The notes under the pieces: generated by a model
Databases searched by the model: none
Told to the model about the DNA's origin: nothing
What the model saw: only the letters and a program-made list of their open reading frames with translations
Part shown: in pieces, positions 1 through 12,072 of the stretch
How positions within the stretch are numbered: the first letter of the stretch is position 1
How the letters are laid out: the number at the start of each line of letters is the position of its first letter
Source of the DNA: Dipetalonema caudispina
Lineage: Eukaryota; Nematoda; Chromadorea; Rhabditida; Onchocercidae
DNA: 64,000 bases
Assembly: GCA_013365325.1 (NCBI GenBank)
Contig: JABVXV010000271.1
Location: 15,001 to 79,000, forward strand
Reading direction: 5' to 3'
Translations under genes and position numbers: made by a program

Positions 1-112
1 TATAAACGTACCAATATTTTGAAATTTATTTTAAAAAATAACTCCTCGTTATTTTTTAAATTTGTTTTTATTTCCTTCATTAACCATTCTTTTTTTGCCA
101 CTTTTTAAGCAG

Positions 113-202
113 AATTTTCTACGATTTGGCAGAAATAGTGAAGACAATTATGTTCGGCATCTGATAGCACCCGCAATATTTACTTCAATGGACTTGGAAT
201 AA
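113..202 (+). CDS. Candidate terminal exon of an FMRFamide-like peptide precursor (partial)
   Basis: An acceptor-like AAGCAG is followed by a 29-codon open frame beginning NFLRFGR and ending in TAA. FLRFG followed by Arg is the classic signal for a C-terminally amidated FLRFamide, with Gly as amide donor and a basic cleavage residue; NFLRF-amide occurs in nematode flp-1 peptides. The remaining residues (NSEDNYVRHL, then IAPAIFTSMDLE) would be the precursor tail. The stretch is much richer in G+C than its surroundings, which supports coding. Upstream exons, including the signal peptide, would lie left of the window, so the call rests on one short motif. A second frame is also open from the same acceptor for 16 codons (IFYDLAEIVKTIMFGI), so the frame itself is not certain. 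Confidence 0.35.
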   Translation, partial: NFLRFGRNSEDNYVRHLIAPAIFTSMDLE

Positions 203-1808
203 TGTTGAAATTTTATTGTTTAATTTTTTTTCGATCAATGTTATGTAAATTTATTTCATAGTTTACTGATAAACTATTATGTCATTATCATGCAGGATGA
301 CGAATGATCGAATCATAACAAATAATTTGAAAATATTGAATCATTAGTTCTCATAAATATTTGTGTTTTTATTTCATCTATTTTCATATTGATATATGCA
401 TAGAAATATAAATATTAATATTTTCCTCATTTAACTTCCAACTTATTTGATATATTTAGGTTTTACATTTAGGTTTATCTAAATTTTTAAAATTTTTTTT
501 ACATCATTTCTATCCATTTTTTAATGTAACCCACTTTTGTTCAACATAAAATTTGATCAAAATGAAACTTAAATACTAATAACACATCAAAAATTAATTA
601 GCATAAAAGAATTGCATCCTTTACAAACATAATATTGGTAATATTATTAATTTCAGGAATTTTTCTCTATTTTGTAATTTTTGTCCTGTAAAAAGGTCAA
701 ACTTTTTCATCTTTTATACATCTACAACATCAATTTGCTCTGATTTCATGTAAATTAAACAAACAAAGACATTGCATAATTATGATGCATAATGTTTGAA
801 TTACTGAACGTTGAAAGACAAAAAATGAATCGTTGGAATTGTTAATTTGAGTCTGAATTATGACGAATTAATTGAATTCAATTTCCATGTGGTAGAAAAG
901 AAATCAGATTAAGTTATTTTGAAAATTAGTGAATTTTTTTTCTGTTAAAAGAGATACTTTAGATAATTTTTTCAATCATTTTTGAAAAAGGGTAAATTAT
1001 TTCCAAAAAAAAAAAAGACTTTTTTAATGAATAAGTTATTTTCAAAATGTAATTTTATTCTCAAATCTAAACATTTTGATGGAAATAACTTTTTTTTTTC
1101 TCCCCCCCCCATATACTGACATTTAGTATTGATATATTTTGATGATAACATATGCAGGAAAATTGGAAGTTATAAAAGGAAGACTGTTATCAGTACTAAT
1201 ATAGAAGATTGATAGATACAATACTAATAGTAAGAAATCGTTATCCATTCCAATAACAATGCCATAATAGTCAATAGAATATGAAATTCAATTACAAGAA
1301 ATTATTTACAAAGTGATAAGTACATAAACAAAGTAGAAAAAAAGCAGTAATGATATAGTGATAGTGTGATAAAAAAAATTTTAATTTTGTGTTATAAATT
1401 TCAATGATGAAAGCAATTATGTCATTCATTTATTGAATTTGCAATTTTTCTCGATAAATTTTCAAAAATTTATCACAAAATCATAATTCTATTTTTGTTT
1501 TTGAGGAATACCAAAAATTTTGCACAAAAAAATGTTTGCGAATATTTGATTTAAAATTATTTATTACTGTGATATATTTCATCGAAGAATTTTGTCTATT
1601 TAATAATAAATGAATAGTTTCAAAATAACCTTTGTAAAAAAAATTTATTTTTCAATTCAATTCATAAAATATCATCAAATGAAAAGTGTATTATAGTGTT
1701 GATTAGATAAATATGAAATTGTGTAAATGAAAAAAAAAAAAAAAAATAGAAGATGGAGAAGTTTTAAAAAAGTTGTAATATATTTGTTTGCTTCGGTTTT
1801 TATAATCA
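203..1808. other. AT-rich intergenic stretch, no gene seen
   Basis: Low-complexity AT-rich sequence with short A/T homopolymers and a C9 run at about 1104-1110. No open frame carries splice signals or recognisable residues. It contains the 3' flank of the minus-strand gene that ends at 1809. Confidence 0.6.
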
Positions 1809-2009
1809 TTAATAGATTGGACGAGTAGTTGAAGGTAATTGATAAAGGTATTCTTTTGGTTTATTTTGATCATTGGAACGATTAAATTGTAAGCCACGTG
1901 CGCGTAAAATTTCTCCCACAAAATGTTCAATTTGAATTTGTTGCCTGAAATAAAACTATTTAATTAAAAGTAATAATAAAATATTGTATATTAAATATTG
2001 TTATTTTTA

Positions 2010-2047
<38 letters not shown>

Positions 2048-5000
2048 AACAAAATATTTATATCATAATATATCATTTCTGATAATTTTTGTTAGTGTAA
2101 AAATTGTATGACTCAGTTAATTTGACGTTATTGATAAATATAAATTTCAAAAACTTTCGATTAGCTTAATTCTAATACTTATAAAGAAATGTAATTTGAA
2201 AGCATATATCATTTGCTATTCGACAAAATCGAAATAGATTGGAAAAAGAAATTTCTGAAACACTACAAATTAAATGAAAACTTACACATCACGAAATTTA
2301 TTGTTTGGTAAAGCACCTACACGTGGCAAAGTGTTTTTTTTGGTAGGAGCTGTTAATCCATCATTTGTTGAAATAGCAGAGGAAATAGTTTCGGATATGG
2401 ATGGCGAATGATATTGTAATGAAACTATGAATGGTTTTCGTTCCAAAGGTCGCGAGTGATTACAGATGCTAAATTTTGACCAATATACTTCACGTGGATC
2501 AGTTGTTGGAGGCATTAATATTGCATTGTTATCGGGAATTGGTGGTAACTGAAGAAAATAAAAAAATTAAAAAATAGAGTAAAATAAAGAGATCATTGGT
2601 TTAATGAATCGTAAACTAAAAAGTTTTTCTTTTATTTCCATCATCAATAACTGAATTTGATTCGGAAGTTAAATTGAATGAAAAATTACAATGGTTTCAA
2701 ATGATAAAATTAAACGGAACAATTTCTGAATTTAAAATTTGAATTGCATTAAAATTATAATTTTGGATGCAAATTTTGATGAACTATCATAGAAATGTAA
2801 AAAAGAAAAAAAAAATGAGGCTAAATTTATCAATGATAGAGAAATAGTAATTAGTATTATGATAGTTTGTATTGACAGATTTTTTCATTTATCATTCAAA
2901 CAACGAAGAAATAATAGCAATAACAGAGGGTTAATTAATTTTCTTAAATTGTTTCGCGAAATTAAAAGAAAAAAAAAAAAAAAAGAAGAATTGAATCGGT
3001 CATTTCCTTTTCTCACATATTTCCTTTCTTTTTGTTGAATTGAAAATTTCGTTTCAATCATTTCAAAGATTTTAAAATTAACTTACAGAGCAAATTGCCG
3101 ATGTTAATGGTCCATGGAACATTGCTGGATGTAACCAATTTGGCCGTTCTTCAGCATTCAAAATTTCATCAACAGCAATTGCCATATGTCGCAGTAACTC
3201 AGCTCGCTCAATTGTACGATTCGGTATTGGTTGCCAAGGATCATCCAATGAAAAATACCTTCAATTTTAAGAACAAAAAATAAAAGAAAAAAAAAAAAAA
3301 AAAAAACAAATGAGTTTTGAGAAAAATCGATAAGTTTATCTTGCCGTTTATTTTTTCATTTTTTTCCAAATTACTTCATTTTATATTATTTGTTTATCTA
3401 AAATGTATAGCGTGTAAAGTTCATATGTGATTTCGAACAAAGCTTAAAACTTTTTCATTTTCTTTTCACATTAATAAATGAATAATGAAGGAAGTGAATA
3501 CATGTGCACGGGAAAGAATTTGTTTTTAAAGATATAAAATTAGAAAATTTTCCGATTTAACTTGAAACAATTAAAATTTGATTGAAAAAAATGACTGGAT
3601 GAATTTCCAATTTCGTGTTAAATAAAAAAATTTAAATATGGAAAAGAAGAGAAAATTTAGTGAATCATTTGAACTGATCCGATGAATTATAACTATTGCC
3701 AAATGGCATTAAATGATTTCGAATAATGATTCACCGTTTGAATCATTGATTCTCAGAAGTAAACAGCTTCTGATAAAATTCAGAATCAGTTGATGCTTTG
3801 GGAAAAACTATCCTAAATTGAAATAATGATTCAAAAAATGTTAGAAACGAATAATGACATCAAAATATACGTTAGCATTATAAGTAATTTCAGTAGAATA
3901 CAAGTCTAAAATTGCATAATTATGAAGTAAATATTGCAAATACCTTCTTCCTATGTTGCGTTAACCTAACAAAAATTAGGTTGGAGATGACAGAAAGATA
4001 CTGAATTATTCTTTTACTCAAATATTTCATATATCTTCATATAAAATTAGACTTAGTAAATATATCAGATTTCTAGAAAACACTATTAGTAAAAACACAA
4101 AATTTTAATTCAGATATTAGGTGCGAAGTTATCTCCTCCGCTAATAAATAAAATTGAAATACATGTACATCGTCAATAAATTGTTCAATCACGTAAGATA
4201 CGCTTTCAAAGAGTTGTTGAAATTTGAAGGAATATTTTTTTATACATAATATACTCCAAATGTATTAATAACATTTTAGAAATTCAAAATTACTCAACAT
4301 AATGGTAATAATATCGTCGAAGATTCAGTACTGAAAGAGTGGTAATTCTGTACTCCATGAATATTACTTAATTAGTGATTAACAAATTTCAACTACTTTA
4401 CTTTTTAACCATTATTCCATCATTAATACAAATTCAAATGATGAATTCATTCAATTTTTGCGACAAACAATAGAAAAAAAAAAAAAAAAAATAGCAATTT
4501 GTTTGCTTGTAGCAAAATTTGAGATAACATAAATTTTCGAAAGGATTAAAATAATTCAAAATTTTTTCCACTTAGTTTTCATCATGCTTTCTTTTTCACT
4601 ATTTTTTAATATAAATAGTTGCATATCCCATATTTGAAATATTTTGAAATTTAAAAATTTCACATTTAAAGTTCATAATTACCATACTTCATATACAATA
4701 CATGAAGCTCATGGATAGCATCATCCACTTTTCGCCTTTCTTCATCTCTTTCTCCTTCCTCTTGCAACATTTCAATGAATAGCCTTAAGTAAATGGAAGA
4801 AAAAAAAGTTTTGCATGTAAAAAATTTTTTGAAAATTCGGAAATTTATCTTAATTACTTAAAAATTTCATTAGTCAATTTAAATTCAAAATTTGCTTATT
4901 TTATCACTGGTAAAATTATTGGTTAAGCTAAAAATGATAATTCAGAAAATTTAATCAGACAATCTTTCTAAAATTAATAACAGAATTTGAATTATAATTA

Positions 5001-5300
5001 TGAAAAGTTTGATATAATCTTAAAACAAACATTTTAATATTTCAAACTAATAAAATGTCTTTTCGACGAAGTAAACCTATGTATAAAACATATGAAGTAC
5101 CAATAGTTATTCCAGTTATCATTTTTTTAGGTTATCATTATAAACTTAAAATTGATCAATAACAAAAATTCTCTCTAAGAAGGAAGTGTAAATCAATGAT
5201 ATCCATTCAATTAAAAATATTCTGGGAAAGTCGGACTAATATTAACCTGATAGAAATGATAGACTTACTTTCTTTTCTTCCCCATATTTTTGCACCACAT
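1809..5300 (-). CDS. Uncharacterised five-exon gene, 232 codons
   Basis: Exons in coding order are 5300-5269, 4783-4688, 3258-3087, 2548-2286 and 1944-1809. All junctions are GT-AG and the joined length is 699 nt with no internal stop. The ATG at 5300 (MWCKNMGKKRK) was chosen as the first in-frame one; the ATG at 5285 (MGKKRK) is an alternative. An acidic/basic helical stretch (EEGERDEERRKVDDAIHELH) is followed by a Trp-rich segment (DDPWQPIPNRTIERAELL, then RPNWLHPAMFHGP), a proline motif (LPPIPDN), a Ser/Thr-rich middle and a C-terminus with EHFVGEILRARGLQF. No signal peptide or membrane helix is visible, so it is probably cytosolic or nuclear. Exons 1-2 lie inside the large inverted repeat and its left arm lies in intron 2. 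I do not recognise the family. The gene structure is well supported; exon 1, being tiny, is the weakest part. Confidence 0.7.
2012..2045. repeat. (AT)n microsatellite
   Basis: About 16 perfect AT dinucleotides within intron 4 of the uncharacterised minus-strand gene. Confidence 0.9.
3369..3979 (+). repeat. Left arm of a long inverted repeat
   Basis: This arm is the reverse complement of 9326-9914. The core, about 3660-3979, matches its partner at roughly 95% by eye, including rare words such as GCTTCTGATAAAATTCAG. The outer part matches less well, and this arm has about 34 extra bases near 3441-3474. Weaker similarity continues inward to about 4040. It sits in intron 2 of the uncharacterised gene. 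No transposase frame and no clear target-site duplication were found. Confidence 0.9.
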
Positions 5301-6235
5301 ATTGGCGCCATATTTTTTTTTTTCTTTTTATTTTTACAATTTTAAATTTAATTATTCAATTTTATTAACTTAATGTTGAAAATTAATTTCGATGAAAATA
5401 ATTTAAAAATCTAAAAAATTGAATAATATTTTAGATTGAAGTATCTAAAATGACAATATGTTATTTTAACTTGAGGTTTTTTTTTTGTTAAATTAAATTT
5501 TAGATGGAATCGCGTCATATTATAATGTACTAATTTCAATCTACCATTTTCATCCTAAATGTTTTACAGTTATTATACATGATTATAATGAAATTACTAC
5601 GATTTTCTATGATTGCAATAATTTATGATAGATTAGGAAAGTTATTTTCATTTTATTTCTGAAAATAACACCAAAATTGTTTAAATTATGTGACAAATTT
5701 ACATTCAACCATGTTTATTAATATAATTTACATTAAGATGGATCAAAATAATTAGCATATATAATTTTTGGACAAAAATTTGGATAATTTCACATCATTG
5801 TTAAATATTTGAAATTTCATCAAGTAAAGCGAAGCTACTTTTTCTTTTCCTTTCTTCCCGAAAATTCTATTTCAATTTTTTCAAAATTATTAAATTCAAA
5901 ATAGTTTAATGTTTAGCTCATTTATAGCGTATATGATGAAAATAAACGGTCGTATCATTCCAATTATATTAATTCTGATAATTTATTACACAAAATGTAT
6001 TAGATTATTATTGTTCTTAATTTTCCACTTCATTTCTCTTTTTGTTCTCTCTCTTTCCCTCTTTCTCTTTTTTCATTTCTTTTCCTATTCTTTATTTTAA
6101 ATTCATCATTTTAATTGAAATTTATATGAATTTTAATGCTAATACAACGAAGTTTCTAGCTGAATTAGTAATACGAGAACGACGTATTTCACGGAAAACT
6201 GCAGGTGTAACGATAAGTAAAGTAAATGATAATTA

Positions 6236-6474
6236 TTATACAATGACGACGATGACAGTGATAATGAGGACAACGACAATGACAACGGTGACGGAAACGA
6301 TAAGAAGAGAGACGATGAGCAAGAGTACGATAACGACAAGAAGACCAATGACAACGAAGATGACAAAAAGGACGATGACAAGGACGACGATAGCGACAGC
6401 AGCGTGGACAACGGCGGTAAATAGTACGAGCGGAAATATTTCAAAATATGATGAAACAGGAATGTTTTTATCAG
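6236..6474 (+). CDS. Candidate acidic or Thr-rich exon of a cryptic gene (uncertain)
   Basis: A 180-bp GAC/GAT-like stretch much richer in G+C than its surroundings. In one frame it reads as an Asp/Asn/Lys/Glu-rich segment (DDDDSDNEDNDNDNGDG, KKDDDKDDDSDSSVDNG) with a possible donor GTAAAT after 6416. In another it reads as Thr/Met-rich sequence continuing to GNISKYDETGMFLSG with a donor GTAATT after 6474. Both leave one base, which fits the exon at 7840. In the acidic frame the C/T alternations fall at third codon positions, which favours that frame, but a decayed GAY microsatellite gives the same pattern. No start codon or convincing upstream acceptor was found. Confidence 0.25.
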
Positions 6475-7839
6475 GTAATTTGAAATTATTATTTCAATGA
6501 CATTGTTCAAATTAGAATAATTGCTATGAATAAAATTATTAGTATTACCAAAATGTTTCATGCATAAATATTTTTCAGTACGTTGCAAAATAACTAATAT
6601 ATTAGGTAGCAAATAATTAATTAATTCGTAATCAATTTCAATTAATTGAAATGGTGCTAATTAATTGATTTTGTTCCTTAACTTAATTTATTCATTTGAG
6701 ATGTTATTTCGTTATAAAATTGTAGCACTCAAATACTTTATTAATTATCAATTGTTATTAGTTCATTGATTCAGATATTAAACAACAAATGATTAAATCA
6801 TTCTTCTATTTTTATTTTAAGCAATCAGAAATGGTAGCATCTTTTTTTTTTATTTCTTTTCTTTTTTATAAAGATTATTTCAGTGTTACCATAAATAATT
6901 TTATATTATTACCGTTATCATGTATACATCTATACTTTTTCATTCGTTTAATAGCTAGCATTTGCTACTCGTTTAGCTAAAATTAATTTGTCATATTCAA
7001 TTTTATTGATTTTTTTTTTAAAGTTAACTTTGCGAAAATTTTATTCAATTGTAAACTGAGAAAAAAAAGTAAAAAGGCACACATCCTATCATTTCAAAAT
7101 CCATCATTATTCATAACGATTTTAGATAATTTATTTTTAATTGTTGCAAAATAAATGCTTTAAATAAAATTTTCTGTTTGCATGATAAATCTTAATTATC
7201 GGTTAATTTTCACTTATGAAATATTGTATGCCTTCCGGAATTATAAAAGATTTTTTGTATTTCATATAATAATTTGTTTCTTTGTCTTATATTGTTGGAA
7301 AAGCGTTTTTTGTTTTGGTAAGAAAATCATGAACAAGTTAGGTTTTATAAGCTTTTAGTTATAAAAATAAATTTCATGTTTCATTTTATCTGCTTATTAC
7401 TATTAGTAAATTTAGATAAACACCATTTAAAAGACTGAAATTAAATATGAAAACTTTTCAACTAATCAAAAGTAGCATGCTAAAACACAATAGAAATCAA
7501 ACATGTCTCAATTTTTAAATTTCAATAATTCAAATTATAGGAAGGGCAAACGGGGAACGACAGAATTCTAAAAACTCTTATGGTTTGTTTGAATTCTTTT
7601 TTGAATTTTTTATTGAAGCATTAATTTTATTCAATATGTTATGGTTACGAAATTGTAATGGCAATTCTCGAATATCCGACACAATAACTCTCAGATTGTA
7701 TGCTTTCGGAAGCCTTTCAAAATCAAGCTTCTGTTATTAAATTATTTAAGGTGTATATTGGATAAGCAATTATTGCCTATCTGGCCTGCAATTTGTGCTT
7801 AATCCTTACATCTTCCAGTATTAACATCTTTTATTTTAG

Positions 7840-7952
7840 GACAAAAAAAGCTAATGATTTTGATTATTGGTGCAATTATTGGTGCAATTATTTGCTTTAT
7901 CATCTTCTCGCTTGCATTTTTCGGAGCTGTTTTTCCTTTGAATCCACGCTAA
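7840..7952 (+). CDS. Candidate terminal exon encoding a single transmembrane helix
   Basis: A good acceptor (TTTATTTTAG) is followed by a frame reading QKK, then a hydrophobic helix (LMILIIGAIIGAIICFIIF) with Gly-x-x-x-Gly spacing, then SLAFFGAVFPLNPR and TAA. Two basic residues directly before the helix are typical of a membrane boundary. The exon needs one incoming base, which either candidate donor near 6416 or 6474 supplies. Membrane-like frames arise easily in AT-rich DNA, so this stays a candidate. No family is recognised. Confidence 0.3.
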
Positions 7953-9325
7953 AAGATCAATTCGGATCATATGATTATCACCTAAAAGTTAATACTGTAG
8001 ATATCCCGATACTGTATCGTTGATACGATCCATCTTAAAATATCGTATATCATCATTGCTTTGCATGAAGGAAATTTGCCAGAAGAATAGAAGTAAACAT
8101 CGTGAATGGTAGTAATTGTTGATGCAAAAAAAAAAAACGGATAACTTCCGTTCAATACACGTTTAAACTATACATCGTATATATAAACATATTACTGTAT
8201 TACAGTAAATCACTGTTTTCTAATCCTTTTTAAAATATTCATAAATGGAACAGTAATAATCTTTTGATTCCATTACGGACTCGTATGGATATTTTTCTCA
8301 CTTATTCAAGATAAAATATTTGGAAGTATCTTACGCCATATTTTAATAATTTTCAATTTTACAAGTGGTACATGAAAGATTTTATCGAAAAAGTACAAAA
8401 TGGATCAAAATCTGAGAAAGAGAGTGATAGAGAAATGAAAATATGAATTAAAAAAAATTCAAAAAACTCACAAAAATTTTTCGCAATCAAACAAACAAGT
8501 TCTTATTTTCATTAGTAAAATTTTAACTGATGATATTTGATCTTCTGACATTTCTCCATTATATGATAATGACAGATTGTTTTGCATGTTTTGCAACATT
8601 CTTATACCAATTTTGTCAGTGATTCTTTATCGAAATACCTACAAGTTTTATGTCATCAAGAAATTGTGACTGGAATTGGAACAATTCCTTAGTTTTCTTG
8701 TTTACAATCAATATGCTTAAACAAACAGGTAGAAGAATGATTGTTCCTCTCCTTCTCTTCTGATATCTGATATATTTATATTTTCTTAACTTTGTATTGC
8801 GGTAAAATAGCTTGAACTATGATATATAATTGTGATAAGGAAGTGTTCATCTTCTACCTCTTACATGTATCATTTTTTCCAAACTTCAATGATGATAATC
8901 ATAAATTTCAAAAGTGTAGGAGGATCTGATTTTACTGAAAATTCTGCATATCTTGAAAGATAATAATATGTTCTTTAGGAACGATAAATATTATTAGCAT
9001 GCTAAAATAATTAGTACGAGAGCGTACGCTAATTTCTTTTCTGAGTCAGAACCATTTCTCCGCGTGTAATTATTTTTATTGGTTAAATCTTGAATCATTA
9101 TGACTTCTATTATTAATTGGCATAAATGATATTGTCTCCGGAAACCGCTACTTAACGCAAATTAGATTAGGGGAAATGGAGTGATAAGTGAGCGAAGAAT
9201 TATTGTTTATTCAAAATACTTCGCATATGTTCATGAAATCTTATCATATGTAGAGGTATGTGAAATAATACATATGAAATGAAATACTCGAGTAAACGAA
9301 AAAGTCAATACTTCTCTCTCGTATT

Positions 9326-9914
9326 CTAATTTTTGTTAGATTAGCGCAACATAGGAAGAAGGTATTTGCAATATTTGTTGCATAATTATGCAATTTTAGA
9401 CTTGTATTCTATTGAAATTACGTATAATGCTAACGTATATTTTGATGCCATTATTCGTTTCTAACATTTTTTGAATCATTATTTCAATTCAGGATAGTTT
9501 TTCCTAAAGCATCAACTGATTCTGAATTTTATCAGAAGCTGTTTACTTCTGAGAATCAATGATTCAAACGGTGAATCATTATTCGAAATCATTTAATGCC
9601 ATTTGGCAATAGTTATAATTCATCGGATCAGACAAATGATTCATTGAATTTTCTCTTCTTTTTTTCGTATTTAAATTTCCTTTATTCTCCAAGAAATTGA
9701 AAATTCATTCAGTCATTTTTTTCAATCAAATTTTAAATCTTTCAAGTTAACTCTGAAAATTTTCAATTTTTATATCTTTAAAAACAAATTCTTTCCCGTG
9801 CACATGTATTCACTTCCTTCATTATTCGTTTATTAATGCAAATCGTTCGAAATCACATATGAACTTTACACGCTATACATTTTAGATAAACAAATAATAT
9901 AAAATGAAGTAATT
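9326..9914 (-). repeat. Right arm of a long inverted repeat
   Basis: Reverse complement of 3369-3979. It lies in the intergenic space between the 5' end of the uncharacterised gene and the 3' end of the RGM gene. The inner edge decays over about 60 more bases toward 9265. Confidence 0.9.
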
Positions 9915-12072
9915 CGAAAGAAAGAAAAATTAATCAAAGGGATAATTCTTAGATTAACCCGCGAAGGAATAGTAAAATTTCATTTCTTTTTTCTTTGCTT
10001 TGCTTTTCTTTTCTTTCTCCAATAAAAACAATAAATAATAAATAAAACAAAAATGAAATAGTGAAAATTTTTTTGAAAAAAAAAAAAGAAAAATATCACA
10101 TTTGATGAGATCTCGTTCGTAACACGATCGACTGATGATTTTTTTTTTTTTTTCACAATATGAAGGAAAAAAAAAGAATGTGAGAAATGTTGTTGAGGTA
10201 ACTTTGTCATTTGTTTTATTTAATAACAATATTTTTGTGAAATCAGCAGATAATGTTACTGTAATAAAAAGTAGCAATTATTTATCATAGAGATTGACGA
10301 AAGTGATTGATAATAGATGATAACGATAATGACAATTATATTTTGTGAATTTTTCTTCAATTTCTTAGCAATACTTTTGTAAATAGTAAACAAATAAGTA
10401 AAATCATCATATCTCTGCTATTGAAATTTGATTGAAAGAGATAAATTACTATAATTTTAAATTATTCCATGATTACAATAACTAATCAAGAGTAATTTCC
10501 ATTTTTCGAACTCTCTTCAATTGTAACTTTAACTTAGCTAAAATTCTTTCATTCATCATTTGACTTTCGTTAAAAAAAATTTTGAAGTTATCACTTCCAA
10601 AAAAAAAAGAAAAGAGATTGAAAAAAAAAAAAAAAAAAATGATATAAACAACATTTCTCATTTGTTTAATAATAATAATTACTATTAATTAGTCGCATAA
10701 TAGCATAAGACAACATTCAAATATTTGAATTCATATGTTAGTACTTTTTTCTGAAAAAGTTGCTTATTTCGAGGTAGTCTCAAATTCACAATAATTATAG
10801 AAGATTGTATGCATATTTACTTATTTATGAATCATTTTTGGTTAAAATTTCAGTCTTTTCTTTGTTTTTTAAGAAAATTTAATTTTATTTAATTTGGTAA
10901 GTTTAATACGAGAGGCAAGAAACATATGAAAAATGTTACATAGAAACATATTGAACCTTGTGTGAAGTTACTTAGGCTTAGTAATGTTTGCAGTAATTGT
11001 AAGTTAATTTGAAATAGTTTACTACTTTAGTTTTTCGTCTTTTTTCTTTTTTTTTTTGATACTTCGGTATATACAGTATTAATAATAATTATGGGATAAA
11101 GATATAAAGCAGAAGACTTATATTAATTATGCTACCATTTATATCTTAATTAATATTATTTAAAAGGAAATTAGCAATGACTATTAGTTGATAAAATGCA
11201 TTATCGTTGTAATATTTTTACTTTCAAATTTGCTTCATGCAAAAATAAAGTTGAAAAAATTTCACAGTTATTTTCAAACGATTTTTTTAATTGTTTCAAA
11301 TCATTTCTTATCAATTTGTGAACAAAAAAATATGGAAAAGACGAGAAAAGATAAATTGTTTGAAATAAATAAAATTGCGATTAAATTTGTCTAAAAATTA
11401 GTAAAATTTCGATTATTTTGTTAAAAATTGCATTGTTGGTAGTTTAACATACCCTGATTTAGCATTTATTTACAAATCAATTAATTTGTTTATTGCTTAC
11501 TTCTTTTTTTTGAGACAAATTATAAATTATAGGAAGAAGAATGCATAAGTTAAAAAGATTTATCACTACTGTTTAGAAAAATTGGACATAAAGTTTAAAT
11601 TTTGGTGAGTGAGAGGAAAAATTTTCACTTTTTTTTTTCATTTCTATCTTATTCCACGACAAAAATGGTTCTCAAAAATAAAGCTAATAAAACTTGAAAT
11701 AAAATTTAAGCTAAATTTCTCGAAAAAATGAATATTGATTAGTGATTGGATTTTATGCTAATTCCTAACCAATCAATCAATCAACCATTTAGCCTTTGTA
11801 GTAGCAATTAATTAATTAAACATTCAATCAATAATTCTTTTTTTTTTTTTTTTTTACGTAAAATGAGTTTATATAACAAAGTTAAAAGCATTCTTTTGAT
11901 ATTATTTTTGTTTTGTTTTTTATGAAAAATAATAGGTACATTATGATAGGATAGAATTATTTTAAAACTTCAGGAAAAAAAAAAAAGAAAAGGAATGGAA
12001 AAAGATTATAAATTTCATCTTTTTTTTTTTTTTTTTTTTTATAAATAAAAACAACAAAACAATTTATGATAT
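9915..12072. other. AT-rich intergenic stretch, no gene seen
   Basis: Homopolymer-rich DNA downstream of the RGM gene. The open frames here are Lys/Phe-rich products of A/T tracts with no splice signals or conserved residues. The 3' UTR of the RGM gene should lie at its right edge. Confidence 0.6.

Noticed and set aside
6139..6612. 157-aa minus-strand Ser/Leu-rich frame
   Set aside because: It is the antisense reading of the GAC/GAT-like block; Leu/Ser runs are produced by the repeat.
3369..9914. Reading the inverted repeat as an autonomous DNA transposon
   Set aside because: No transposase-like frame and no clear target-site duplication; the interval instead contains exons of a cellular gene. 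Kept only as a structural observation.
9954..10277. 107-aa minus-strand frame
   Set aside because: Phe/Lys-rich, passes through poly-A/T tracts, with no recognisable features.
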